Below are positions 54,156 through 61,507 of a stretch of DNA of 64,000 bases, in pieces. Both the position numbers and the translations under genes were made by a program. The stretch is from contig NZ_SDOY01000112.1 in NCBI RefSeq assembly GCF_004117935.1, forward strand, positions 120,675 through 184,674. Reading direction: 5' to 3'. The notes beneath the pieces were generated by a model. The model was not told the origin of the DNA. It was given only the letters and a program-made list of their open reading frames with translations, and made no database searches. The first letter of the stretch is position 1. Every line of letters begins with the position of its first letter. Source of the stretch: Streptomyces roseicoloratus. Its GTDB lineage: Bacteria; Actinomycetota; Actinomycetes; Streptomycetales; Streptomycetaceae.

Positions 54156-55328
54156 ATGAGCCAGGACCACTCCGCCGCACCGGAGGCGGCACGGAAGCTG
54201 TCCGGGCGCCGCCGTCGCGAAGTCGTCGCGGTACTGCTGTTCAGCGGTGGCCCCATCTTCGAGAGCTCCATCCCGCTCTCCGTTTTCGGCATCGACCGCC
54301 AGGACGCGGGGGTGCCGCGCTACCGACTGCTCGTCTGCGCCGGCGAGGACGGCCCCCTGCGGACCACAGGAGGCCTCGAACTCTCCGCGCCGTACGGCCT
54401 GGAGGCGATCAGCCGGGCCGGCACCGTCGTGGTGCCCGCCTGGCGCTCGATCACCTCGCCGCCTCCGCCGGAGGCGCTCGATGCGCTCCGCCGGGCCCAC
54501 GAGGAGGGCGCGCGCATCGTCGGTCTGTGCACCGGCGCGTTCGTCCTCGCCGCCGCCGGCCTGCTCGACGGCCGGCCCGCGACCACGCACTGGATGTACG
54601 CGCCGACGCTCGCCAAGCGCTACCCGTCGGTCCACGTGGACCCGCGAGAGCTCTTCGTCGACGACGGCGACGTGCTGACCTCCGCCGGCACCGCGGCCGG
54701 AATCGACCTCTGTCTGCACATCGTGCGGACCGACCACGGCACGGAGGCGGCGGGCGCCCTGGCGCGCCGGCTGGTCGTCCCGCCGCGGCGCAGCGGCGGT
54801 CAGGAGCGCTACCTCGACAGGTCTTTACCGGAGGAGATCGGCGCCGACCCGCTGGCCGAGGTCGTCGCCTGGGCGCTGGAGCACCTCCACGAGCAGTTCG
54901 ACGTGGAGACGCTCGCGGCACGGGCGTACATGAGCCGTCGTACGTTCGACCGCAGGTTCCGCTCGCTGACCGGCTCGGCGCCGCTGCAGTGGCTGATCAC
55001 CCAGCGGGTGCTCCAGGCGCAGCGGCTCCTGGAGACCTCCGACTACTCGGTCGACGAGGTCGCGGGACGCTGCGGCTTCCGCTCGCCGGTGGCCCTGCGC
55101 GGCCACTTCCGGCGGCAGCTGGGCTCCTCGCCGGCGGCCTACCGGGCGGCGTACCGGGCCCGGCGGCCCCAGGGCGACGGCGCCACGGCGGTCCTCGACG
55201 CGGTCGTCCCGGCACAGGCCCAGACGCTTCCGCGCCGTCCCGGGCACCTGCTGGAGCCGGGGAAGCCCACGTCGGACGCCTACACCGGCGGCCGGCCGGC
55301 ACTCCCCGGCCAGCGCAGCGCGCCGTAA
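54156..55328 (+). CDS. adpA: AdpA, AraC-family developmental master regulator
   Basis: A 390-aa regulator. A DJ-1/GATase1-like domain (about 24-210; FSGGPIFESSIPLSVFGIDR, IVGLCTGAFVLAAAGLLDG) precedes an AraC-type double HTH (about 232-330: LAARAYMSRRTFDRRFRSLT and VDEVAGRCGFRSPVALRGHF). Codon 224 is TTA (54825-54827), between the domains, as in other Streptomyces adpA genes, so it needs the bldA tRNA. AdpA activates morphological development and secondary metabolism and responds to A-factor-type signalling in S. griseus. The neighbour is oligoribonuclease, the classic synteny. Confidence 0.97.
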   Translation: MSQDHSAAPEAARKLSGRRRREVVAVLLFSGGPIFESSIPLSVFGIDRQDAGVPRYRLLVCAGEDGPLRTTGGLELSAPYGLEAISRAGTVVVPAWRSITSPPPPEALDALRRAHEEGARIVGLCTGAFVLAAAGLLDGRPATTHWMYAPTLAKRYPSVHVDPRELFVDDGDVLTSAGTAAGIDLCLHIVRTDHGTEAAGALARRLVVPPRRSGGQERYLDRSLPEEIGADPLAEVVAWALEHLHEQFDVETLAARAYMSRRTFDRRFRSLTGSAPLQWLITQRVLQAQRLLETSDYSVDEVAGRCGFRSPVALRGHFRRQLGSSPAAYRAAYRARRPQGDGATAVLDAVVPAQAQTLPRRPGHLLEPGKPTSDAYTGGRPALPGQRSAP

Positions 55329-55373
55329 CCGGCACCCGTGAGCCGCGCGAGCCACAAGCCGCGCACCGAGAAA

Positions 55374-55413
55374 CCGAAGGGCTCCCCAGGCACCTCCTGG
55401 AGGGGCCCTTCGG
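55374..55413 (+). terminator. Terminator after adpA
   Basis: Outer stem CCGAAGGGC (55374-55382) pairs with GCCCTTCGG (55405-55413), with an inner CCAGG/CCTGG stem after an internal loop. It lies 46 bp after the adpA stop. Confidence 0.65.
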
Positions 55414-55469
55414 CCATCCCGCGGTCCGGGCCGGTGTTCCGGACCGCGTTCGGCCATAAGGTAGGACGC

Positions 55470-56072
55470 ATGAACGATCGCATGGTGTGGATCGACTGCG
55501 AGATGACCGGGCTCTCGCTGACGGACGACGCACTCATCGAGGTGGCCGCACTGGTCACCGACTCGGAACTGAACGTGCTCGGCGAAGGCGTGGACATCGT
55601 GATCCGCCCGCCGGACGCGGCCCTGGAGACCATGCCGGAGATCGTGCGCCAGATGCACACGGCCTCGGGCCTCCTCGACGCGCTCGCCGACGGCACCACC
55701 CTGGCCGACGCCGAGGCGCAGGTCCTCGCGTATGTCCGCGAGCACGTCAAGGAGCCCCGCAAGGCCCCGCTGTGCGGCAACTCGGTCTCCACCGACCGCG
55801 GCTTCCTCGCCCGGGACATGCCCGCCCTGGAGGGCCACCTCCACTACCGGATCGTCGATGTCTCCTCGGTCAAGGAACTGGCACGCCGCTGGTACCCGAG
55901 GGCGTACTTCAACAGTCCGGAGAAGAACGGCAACCACCGGGCGCTCGCCGACATCCGCGAGTCCATCGCCGAGCTCCGCTACTACCGCGAGGCGATCTTC
56001 GTGCCGCAGCCCGGCCCGGACTCCGAGACCGCGAAGCAGATCGCGGCCCGGCACGTCCTCCCGGCCGAGTAG
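55470..56072 (+). CDS. orn: Oligoribonuclease
   Basis: A 200-aa 3'-5' exoribonuclease of the DEDDh class that degrades 2-5 nt RNAs, and cyclic-di-GMP-derived pGpG in related bacteria. Catalytic residues: Asp 9 and Glu 11 in [11 protein letters not shown], and His 156 and Asp 161 in [12 protein letters not shown]. The ATG 55470 gives the normal full length; the frame opens earlier in the terminator region. In Streptomyces it is linked to growth and development. Confidence 0.96.
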   Translation: MNDRMVWIDCEMTGLSLTDDALIEVAALVTDSELNVLGEGVDIVIRPPDAALETMPEIVRQMHTASGLLDALADGTTLADAEAQVLAYVREHVKEPRKAPLCGNSVSTDRGFLARDMPALEGHLHYRIVDVSSVKELARRWYPRAYFNSPEKNGNHRALADIRESIAELRYYREAIFVPQPGPDSETAKQIAARHVLPAE

Positions 56073-56204
56073 CCCGCCGGTCCGGCGGGGCGCTCGCGCC
56101 CCCGGCACCCCCTCGGGGGAAAACGTGTGCGCGAGCACCCCCTCGGACCCTGTAGACTTCTTCTCGGCCGGTCAGGGAAGCCCTCGGGCGAATGACCGGT
56201 CGTG

Positions 56205-56277
56205 GTGGGTATAGCTCAGCTGGTAGAGCACCTGGTTGTGGTCCAGGATGTCGCGGGTTCGAGTCCCGTTACTCACC
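56205..56277 (+). tRNA. tRNA-His (GTG)
   Basis: A complete cloverleaf: acceptor GTGGGTA with TACTCAC, D-arm AGCTCAGCTGGTAGAGC, anticodon stem CCTGG/CCAGG around TTGTGGT (anticodon GTG), and TPsiC arm GGGTTCGAGTCCC. The base before (56204) is G and the discriminator is C, the tRNA-His identity pair. CCA is not encoded. Its 3' end is the attachment site of the element at 56254-59665. Confidence 0.97.
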
Positions 56278-56282
56278 CTGAA
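56254..56282. other. attL: 29-bp att repeat at tRNA-His 3' end
   Basis: Begins CGGGTTCGAGTCCCGTTACT and runs five bases past the mature tRNA end. It is identical to the copy at 59637-59665. Confidence 0.9.
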
Positions 56283-56287
56283 TGATC

Positions 56288-56319
56288 AAGGGCTGACCTG
56301 TGTAAACAGGTCAGCCCTT
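56288..56319 (+). terminator. Terminator after tRNA-His (inside the element)
   Basis: Perfect 14-bp stem (56288-56301 with 56306-56319), loop GTAA. It lies on the element side of attL, so the inserted DNA supplied the tRNA's current terminator. Confidence 0.88.
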
Positions 56320-56387
56320 CGTCGTTCCGGGATTCTTCGGAGCATGAGAAGAACGCGGATGTCCGTCACCCGTCGTGCCGTCGGCCC

Positions 56388-56640
56388 GTGGCGAGCATCG
56401 TGGAGGGGCCCGAGACGGACGGCACCTGCACCTTTCGGGTGAAGTCGCGCCAAGACGGTTCCTGACAGACCGAGAACTTCGGCGAGGGTGAGCAGGCCGA
56501 ACAGTTCAAGAAGCTGGTCGAGGCGCACGGCGTCCGATGGCCGCATGGCTGGGTGCGCGGCGAGGGATTCGTGGGGCAGCCGAAGATCCCCGGCGACATG
56601 CCGCTCGTTCTTCGCCGTGCCCGGGGTCAGAGAGCACCGA
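56388..56640 (+). pseudogene. Integrase N-terminal fragment with in-frame stop
   Basis: The frame starting GTG 56388 reads VASIVEGPETDGTCTFRV, then KSRQDGS, a TGA stop at 56463-56465, then QTENFGEGEQAEQFKKLVEA and HGVRWPHGWVRGEGFV. This matches the arm-binding N-terminus of Streptomyces tyrosine integrases, where a Trp normally stands at the stop (TGG to TGA). The catalytic domain is absent: the sequence runs into the flavoprotein 3' end at about 56627. Next to attL, this is the expected integrase position. Confidence 0.72.
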
Positions 56641-57160
56641 CCGTGTCGAGGGCAGCCTGCCACGGGTACGCTGCCGGGTTGCCCTGCCCTGGCTGGTTCG
56701 GCACGAAGCCGCCCTCGCCGTAGAGCACCGTCACCCCCGCGCCGCGGAGAGTCGCAACAGACAGCTCGAACTGAGGGTGCTGCACGTAGGCCGCGTTCAC
56801 ACACGGCATGGCCACGATCGGGATGCCCTTGCCGATGCCCTCGGCGACAACGCCGACGACGAACGTGTCCGTGAGCCCGAGTGCCCATGCGTTGATCGTG
56901 TTGAACGTGGCCGGCGCGAACAGGATCGCGTCCGCCTTCGGCCACACGTCCGGCTTCCCGGGCAGCTTGTACTCGGAGCGGACGGGGCGGCCGGTGAGCG
57001 TGGCGAGCCCGTCGAGGGAGTCGGCGAGCCAGCGGGCGGCGGTGGGGGTGAGGCCGAGGCAGACGTCCCAGCCGTCTGCCTGCGCGTCCTCGACGACCCG
57101 GGCGATGTCGAAGACCGGCGGCGCCGCGCTGCTGAACAGGTACAGAGTCCGGGTGCTCAT
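56627..57160 (-). CDS. Flavoprotein (PPC decarboxylase-like fold)
   Basis: A 177-aa protein of the flavoprotein family (as in CoaC/Dfp or EpiD). It begins STRTLYLFSSAAPPVFDIAR; a mid-block ADAILFAPATFNTINAWALG and the IVAMPCVNAAYV loop match the FMN and active-site regions. These enzymes oxidatively or non-oxidatively decarboxylate Cys-containing substrates; the substrate here is unknown. ATG 57160 is divergent from an XRE regulator 92 bp away. I recall this gene pair from other Streptomyces accessory regions. Confidence 0.82.
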   Translation of the reverse strand: MSTRTLYLFSSAAPPVFDIARVVEDAQADGWDVCLGLTPTAARWLADSLDGLATLTGRPVRSEYKLPGKPDVWPKADAILFAPATFNTINAWALGLTDTFVVGVVAEGIGKGIPIVAMPCVNAAYVQHPQFELSVATLRGAGVTVLYGEGGFVPNQPGQGNPAAYPWQAALDTVGAL

Positions 57161-57252
57161 GGATACGACCCTACGCAACCGCCCCCTATCCAGGCGGAGT
57201 CGGGGGCGGCGCGAGTAGCGTTCCAGATCACGAGTCAGGAACGGAGACCAGC

Positions 57253-58437
57253 ATGCCGCCACTCGACGACGCCCACACCGGAACGCGCATCAGAGAACAG
57301 CGACGCCTTGCCCGGCTCTCCCAACGGGAGCTCGCCGACAGGATCCCGTACTCGTACAGCCTGCTGAATCAGGTGGAGTGCGGCGCCCGCCCGGCATCCG
57401 CTGACTTCGTCGCCGCCGTCGCGCACACCCTGCGAGTCGATGTCACCGTGCTGACAGGACAGCCCTACGTGACCGAGCTCCACCAGGATCACCTCGCCGG
57501 CCTTGTGCGCCCGATCCGCGAGGCGCTCGACCTGTATGACCTCGGGCCCGACCCCGACATGACCGTCCGCCCCGGCGCGCAGCTCGTTGCTGCTGCGGAC
57601 CAACTGTGCGCGCAGGTGCGGGCGACGCGCCTTCACGCCGCTGCCGCTGCCCTGCCGGACACGATCGCGGAGTTGACGACCGCGGCGTGGCGAGCCCCGT
57701 CGACCGTCCTGTGGCAGGCCCTCGCCTCGACGTACCGCACGGCGCACGATGTCGCGGTGAAGCTGGGCTATGACGATCTCAGCTCGGTTGCGCTGGACCG
57801 CATGGACTGGGCCGCCCAGCGCGCCTCTGACCCGTGCCTCGCCGCGGTCCGGCAGTACATGCGCGCCCTGGTGTATTGCCGGGAGGGCGAGTACTCCATC
57901 GGCCGCCGGCTCATCGGATCGGGTCACGGCATCCTCGGTCAGGCCGGCCAGACCCGCGAGGCGCTCGCGGTCACCGGGCAGCTCCACCTCGGGGCGTCGG
58001 TCATCGCCGCCCGCGCTGACGAAAGGGCCGCGGTCGATGCGCACCTGGGCGAGGCGACGGCGCTGGCCTGCCGGGTCGGGGACGCGTCGGACGTGCATTG
58101 GCTCAGCTTCGGGCCGACGAACGTGGCCATGCACCGGATGTCCGCGGCGGTGGAGATGCGGCACCACGACGAGGCACTGAAGCAGGCCCAGCGGATCCGG
58201 CCGCCTGCGTCCATGGCCACCTCGCGGCGGGCGCACTTCCTGATCGACCGGGCCCGCTCAGAGATGGAGCTGGGCCGCACGGAGGCGTCGCTGAAGTCGC
58301 TGGTTGCTGCCAGGCGTGCGGCACCGGAGCAGACCCGCTACCACCCGGGCACGCGGGAGACGATTCGCGGCCTTGTGCATCTGTCCCGACGCACGCCGGA
58401 GACGCTCGGCAGCATGGCCTCGTGGATCGGCATGTGA
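57253..58437 (+). CDS. XRE family regulator with TPR-like C-terminal region
   Basis: A 394-aa protein. Residues 8-70 are an XRE HTH (IREQRRLARLSQRELADRIP; YSLLNQVECGARPASADF). The remaining ~320 residues are helical with repeat-like pairs (LWQALASTYRTAHDVAVKLG, LAVTGQLHLGASVIAARA), similar to TPR regulators of mobile elements. GGAG lies about ten bases before the ATG. It is divergent from the flavoprotein and probably controls it. Codon bias is weaker than in core genes. Confidence 0.85.
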   Translation: MPPLDDAHTGTRIREQRRLARLSQRELADRIPYSYSLLNQVECGARPASADFVAAVAHTLRVDVTVLTGQPYVTELHQDHLAGLVRPIREALDLYDLGPDPDMTVRPGAQLVAAADQLCAQVRATRLHAAAAALPDTIAELTTAAWRAPSTVLWQALASTYRTAHDVAVKLGYDDLSSVALDRMDWAAQRASDPCLAAVRQYMRALVYCREGEYSIGRRLIGSGHGILGQAGQTREALAVTGQLHLGASVIAARADERAAVDAHLGEATALACRVGDASDVHWLSFGPTNVAMHRMSAAVEMRHHDEALKQAQRIRPPASMATSRRAHFLIDRARSEMELGRTEASLKSLVAARRAAPEQTRYHPGTRETIRGLVHLSRRTPETLGSMASWIGM

Positions 58438-58527
58438 CGCTCACGGCGCTCACAGATCCGTGAGCGTTCAGCCCCCTCCGGCTCGTCACCATGGCCTTAG
58501 CGAGCAACGACGAGTCGGAGGGGCGCC

Positions 58528-58798
58528 ATGGATGAGCAGCCGCAGCACGACAGACCAGCCGAACACACCACGGAGGTCCCCCTCGCGCCGCTGCTGACCC
58601 AGATCGCGGACGGCGTCGAGGAGCACATTGCCGAGGCCGCCCGCCTGGCCTCCTCGCGAACCACTCCTACGCCCGGCACCTCGCCTGCGCCCACCGCGTC
58701 GTGCTCGACGCTCTCAGCGAGCACACCGCGTCGCCGCGCGGCAGGCCGGCTTCGTGGGGCGTGAGTCGCTGTCGGCGGTCCGCACGGACGCACCGTGA
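58528..58798 (+). pseudogene. Small gene broken by two frameshifts
   Basis: ATG 58528 follows GGAGGGG and reads MDEQPQHDRPAEHTTEVPLA...EEHIAEAARLASS. From about 58660 the strong codon bias moves to another frame (LANHSYARHLACAHRVVLDA), and from about 58730 to the third (VAARQAGFVGRESLSAVRTD, TGA 58796-58798). Each frame is nearly all G/C-ending only in its own part, so a single ~90-aa gene seems to carry two indels. Sequencing errors are the alternative. Confidence 0.6.
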
Positions 58799-58905
58799 GC
58801 GACCTCCAGCGGCAGGTTCTCTCCATTCCTGGTGGTCTTCGCCGCGCTCGCCTTCATCGTCCTCGGCGCCACCCGCCGGCGGCCCGCGGCGCCCCGTCAG
58901 GTCCA
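58795..58905 (+). pseudogene. Remnant of small membrane-protein gene
   Basis: A GTG at 58795 overlaps the previous TGA (GTGA) and begins VSDLQRQVLS. After one further frame change at about 58830, a clear membrane segment follows (FLVVFAALAFIVLGATRRRP). As it stands the frame is broken. It resembles short membrane proteins of integrative elements, but I cannot name it. Confidence 0.45.
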
Positions 58906-58943
58906 TAGGATGGGCGGGCCGCCACGAGAGGAAATGATCACAA

Positions 58944-59351
58944 ATGCGCCCCCAGCGATTCACCGACTTCGTGCTCGACCTCGCCAAGAACGCCCCCGGC
59001 GCCACCCGGGTGCAGACCTTCGCGGACGCCGGTGACACCAAGCACCCCTTCGGCCTGGTCATCAACGCCAGCGGCCGAGAGACCCGCTGGCAGTTCCTCG
59101 GGCAGCTGCCCGAGGGCGCGAAGCACGAAGGCTTCGCCGACGACCCGGTGACGGGCGCCCCCGCGCCCTCGATGGGCGACCCGGCCGCGGCCGACTCCCC
59201 CGAGGCGTGGCTCACCGCGGTCGTCGCCGGTGCCGAATGCCCGGAGATCCAGGCGATCGAGCGCTGGTCGACCCGCGAGACGTCGAACAGCGCCCCCGGC
59301 TTCACGGTGACGTTCCACAACCAGGCGCGGATCTTCGCGCGCCAGTTCTAG
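58944..59351 (+). CDS. Hypothetical protein of the element
   Basis: A 135-aa protein starting MRPQRFTDFVLDLAKNAPGA. It is compact, with strands around HPFGLVINASGRETRWQFLG and TVTFHNQARIFARQF, and has good codon bias. A GAGAGGA site precedes it at 58926-58932. No family is recognised. It may form an operon with the 50-aa gene 73 bp downstream. Confidence 0.75.
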   Translation: MRPQRFTDFVLDLAKNAPGATRVQTFADAGDTKHPFGLVINASGRETRWQFLGQLPEGAKHEGFADDPVTGAPAPSMGDPAAADSPEAWLTAVVAGAECPEIQAIERWSTRETSNSAPGFTVTFHNQARIFARQF

Positions 59352-59424
59352 ACCCTCTCCGGCACCGGCCGGGGAGCGTACATCGCACCACCCTCAGCAC
59401 CACCTACACCAAGGAGGACTGACC

Positions 59425-59577
59425 GTGAGCAAGCGATTCGACCCCGGCCAGGTGGAGGGCAACTGCCCCGTGTGCGGTGCGGGCGTAGGCGCCCCGCCCG
59501 GATCACCGACCGCCATGCACCAGCGCGGAGGCACGGGCACCGAGACATGCCCCGGCAGCGGCCAGCCTGCCGTCTAG
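59425..59577 (+). CDS. 50-aa zinc-ribbon-like protein
   Basis: GTG 59425 follows a perfect AAGGAGG at 7 bases. The product has NCPVCGAGVGAPPGS and a later His and Cys (TAMHQRGG, TETCPGSG), so a CxxC...H...C zinc site is likely. It is the last gene before attR. Small CPVCG proteins accompany many actinomycete integrative elements. No function is assigned. Confidence 0.6.
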   Translation: MSKRFDPGQVEGNCPVCGAGVGAPPGSPTAMHQRGGTGTETCPGSGQPAV

Positions 59578-59636
59578 CGAGGACGAGGTCGGTGACCCTC
59601 AGGTAGTTCGCCGCGCTCGTACCGGTGGGTCCACAA

Positions 59637-59665
59637 CGGGTTCGAGTCCCGTTACTCACCCTGAA
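59637..59665. other. attR: displaced tRNA-His 3' end
   Basis: The 29-bp repeat identical to 56254-56282. Upstream of it, 59624-59636 (GGTGGGTCCACAA) does not continue the tRNA, so this is only a 3' fragment. Confidence 0.9.
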
Positions 59666-59668
59666 GGT

Positions 59669-59700
59669 CGAGGCCCCGGTTCGGAAGAACCGGGGCCTCG
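59669..59700. terminator. Original tRNA-His terminator, now after attR
   Basis: Perfect 14-bp stem (59669-59682 with 59687-59700), loop GGAA. It begins four bases beyond attR, so it was probably the tRNA-His terminator before insertion. Confidence 0.85.
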
Positions 59701-59797
59701 GTCGTGTGCGCTGCTCAGGCAAGAGCCGGCCCGCCACGGCCCGGCCGGACCCACCCCTGGAGGGCGGGACCGCGAGGACCGGGCCGCGAGGCCGCCG

Positions 59798-60676
59798 TCA
59801 GATCACCGGTGGGCGGCCCAGGCGGCTCATCCGCCAGACCGTGGACCAGCGCATCGGACGGCGGGGGCCGCCGGAGCGCCGGACGCCCTCGAGGAAGCCG
59901 GCGAACCAGGCGCCCAGACCCGGCAGGGAACGGGTGCGGGCCAGCGTGAGCAGCGTCCACACGCCCAGATAGACGGGGACGAGCAGGACCGGCAGGTTGC
60001 GCTTGGCCAGCCACACCCGGTTGCGGGCGGTCATCCGGTAGTAGACCGCGTGCCGTGCCGGGCTGGTCTTCGGGTGCTGGAGCAGCAGCTCCGGCGCGTA
60101 CCGCACGGTCCAGCCGTCGTCGAGGGCGCGCCAGGCCAGGTCGGTCTCCTCGTGGGTGAAGAAGAAGTCCTCGGGCCAGCCGCCGATCCGGTCGAGCATG
60201 CGCATCGACAGGCCGTGGCCGCCGCCGAGGAAGGTCGTCACCTCGCCGCCCCGCATCGGGTCCTTCGCGCCGATCCGGGGCACGTGCCGCCGCTGCGTCT
60301 CGCCGTTCTCGTCGGCGATCCGGAAGGAGACGACGCCCAGCGCCGGCTCCGCCTCGTAGAGGTCGACGAGCCGGCGGAAGACGTCCGTCTCCACGAGCAG
60401 CCCGTCGTCGTCGAGGTCCACGACGACGTCGACGTCGCCGAAGGAGCGGAGGGTCTCGATGGCGACGTTGCGGCCGCCGGACACCCCGCGGTTCTCCGGC
60501 AGCTCCACCCCGTGCACGCCGTCCGGCAGCTCGGCCAGCGTGCCCGCTCCGTTGCCGATGACGACGACCCTGGTGGCCGGCTCGTCCTGCGCGGCCACCG
60601 AATCGAGCAGCGCCCGCAGCTCCTTCGGGCGCGTGCCCATCGTCAGCACCGCCACACCCACACGCGGTCGCGCCAC
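59798..60676 (-). CDS. Glycosyltransferase family 2
   Basis: A 292-aa GT-A enzyme. It starts VARPRVGVAVLTMGTRPKEL; the nucleotide-sugar/metal motif is VVVDLDDDGLLVE, and the acceptor block WPEDFFFTHEETDLAWRALD contains the ED-like pair. The C-terminal part has a hydrophobic stretch (LPVLLVPVYLGVWTLLTLA) that probably attaches it to the membrane. It adds a sugar to a cell-surface or secreted glycan. It is monocistronic in view. Confidence 0.88.
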   Translation of the reverse strand: MARPRVGVAVLTMGTRPKELRALLDSVAAQDEPATRVVVIGNGAGTLAELPDGVHGVELPENRGVSGGRNVAIETLRSFGDVDVVVDLDDDGLLVETDVFRRLVDLYEAEPALGVVSFRIADENGETQRRHVPRIGAKDPMRGGEVTTFLGGGHGLSMRMLDRIGGWPEDFFFTHEETDLAWRALDDGWTVRYAPELLLQHPKTSPARHAVYYRMTARNRVWLAKRNLPVLLVPVYLGVWTLLTLARTRSLPGLGAWFAGFLEGVRRSGGPRRPMRWSTVWRMSRLGRPPVI

Positions 60677-60774
60677 AACCCACTCCGTCCGTCGATCACC
60701 ATCCCGGGCCCCGCGATGCTAACGGGCCCGCGTCCCCGGCCGTTCACGCGGCCGGGACGCCCGGGTGCCGCGCG

Positions 60775-61347
60775 TCAGCGCAGGTCGCGCCGCATCAGTA
60801 CGCGGGGGTGGCCGGCGAGGACCGAGGTGGTGTCGGCGGCGTGGACGAAGCCGGCGCGCTCGAAGTTCTTCCGCAGCCCCGGGTACGCCATGGTCAGGTC
60901 GACCCGGGCGTCGCCGTTGTCCAGCGGGTACGCCTCCACGGCGGGCGCGCCGTGCTCGCGGGCGAACGCGACGGCACCGGCGATCAGCGCGTGCGAGACG
61001 CCCTTCCCGCGGTGGCCGGGCCGGACCCTCACGCACCACAGCGACCACACCGGCAGGTCGTCGACGTACGGGATCTTCCGGCTGCGCGCGAAGCCGGTGT
61101 CCGCGCGCGGCGCCACCGCCGCCCAGCCGACCGGCTCGTCCCCGTCGTACGCGAGGACACCCGGCGGGACCGCGGCGCGGCAGAGCCCGGCGGCGTACTC
61201 GCCGCGGGCCGGGCCGCGCAGCTCGTTGTTGAGCCGCGACGGGATCCGGTAGGTCAGGCACCAGCAGACGGTGGCCGTCGGCGACTTCGGTCCGATGACG
61301 GCGGCGGTGTCCTCGAAATCGGCCGCCGGCCGCACCACGATGCTCAT
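60775..61347 (-). CDS. GNAT family N-acetyltransferase
   Basis: A 190-aa acetyltransferase. It begins MSIVVRPAADFEDTAAVIG; the acetyl-CoA motif is LWCVRVRPGHRGKGVSHALI, followed by the helix AVAFAREHGAPAVEAYPLD. A Trp/Cys-rich N-terminal block (TVCWCLTYR) is typical of a GNAT subgroup found in Streptomyces. ATG 61347 follows GGGGGAG. The acceptor is unknown. Confidence 0.88.
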   Translation of the reverse strand: MSIVVRPAADFEDTAAVIGPKSPTATVCWCLTYRIPSRLNNELRGPARGEYAAGLCRAAVPPGVLAYDGDEPVGWAAVAPRADTGFARSRKIPYVDDLPVWSLWCVRVRPGHRGKGVSHALIAGAVAFAREHGAPAVEAYPLDNGDARVDLTMAYPGLRKNFERAGFVHAADTTSVLAGHPRVLMRRDLR

Positions 61348-61507
61348 CCCGCTCCCCCTTCTCTCTTCTCTCATCTCTCCTGCCTCTCCCCTCCCGTCAC
61401 TGTGCCACGTGGGTCCGTCAGCCGCCCGGGTGATCCGGCCGGGTGATTGCCCCGGTCCCGGCGAGCTGTCACCCGCCGCCCGCGCCGCGCCGCACTACGG
61501 TCGCGCC

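Larger units (their letters stand above)
56254..59665. mobile_element. Degenerate integrative element in tRNA-His
   Basis: The last 24 bp of tRNA-His plus the next 5 bp recur as a perfect 29-bp direct repeat 3,383 bp later (59637-59665). Between them are a truncated integrase reading frame, a flavoprotein, an XRE/TPR regulator, decayed small genes and two short genes. After the downstream repeat, ordinary core genes resume. Site-specific insertion into a tRNA 3' end, leaving the tRNA intact on one side, is typical of actinomycete integrative elements. No intact integrase or transfer gene remains, so it is fixed. Confidence 0.85.

Noticed and set aside
59624..59665. A second tRNA gene
   Set aside because: Only the TPsiC arm and acceptor 3' half are present; no D or anticodon arm, so it is an att site, not a tRNA.
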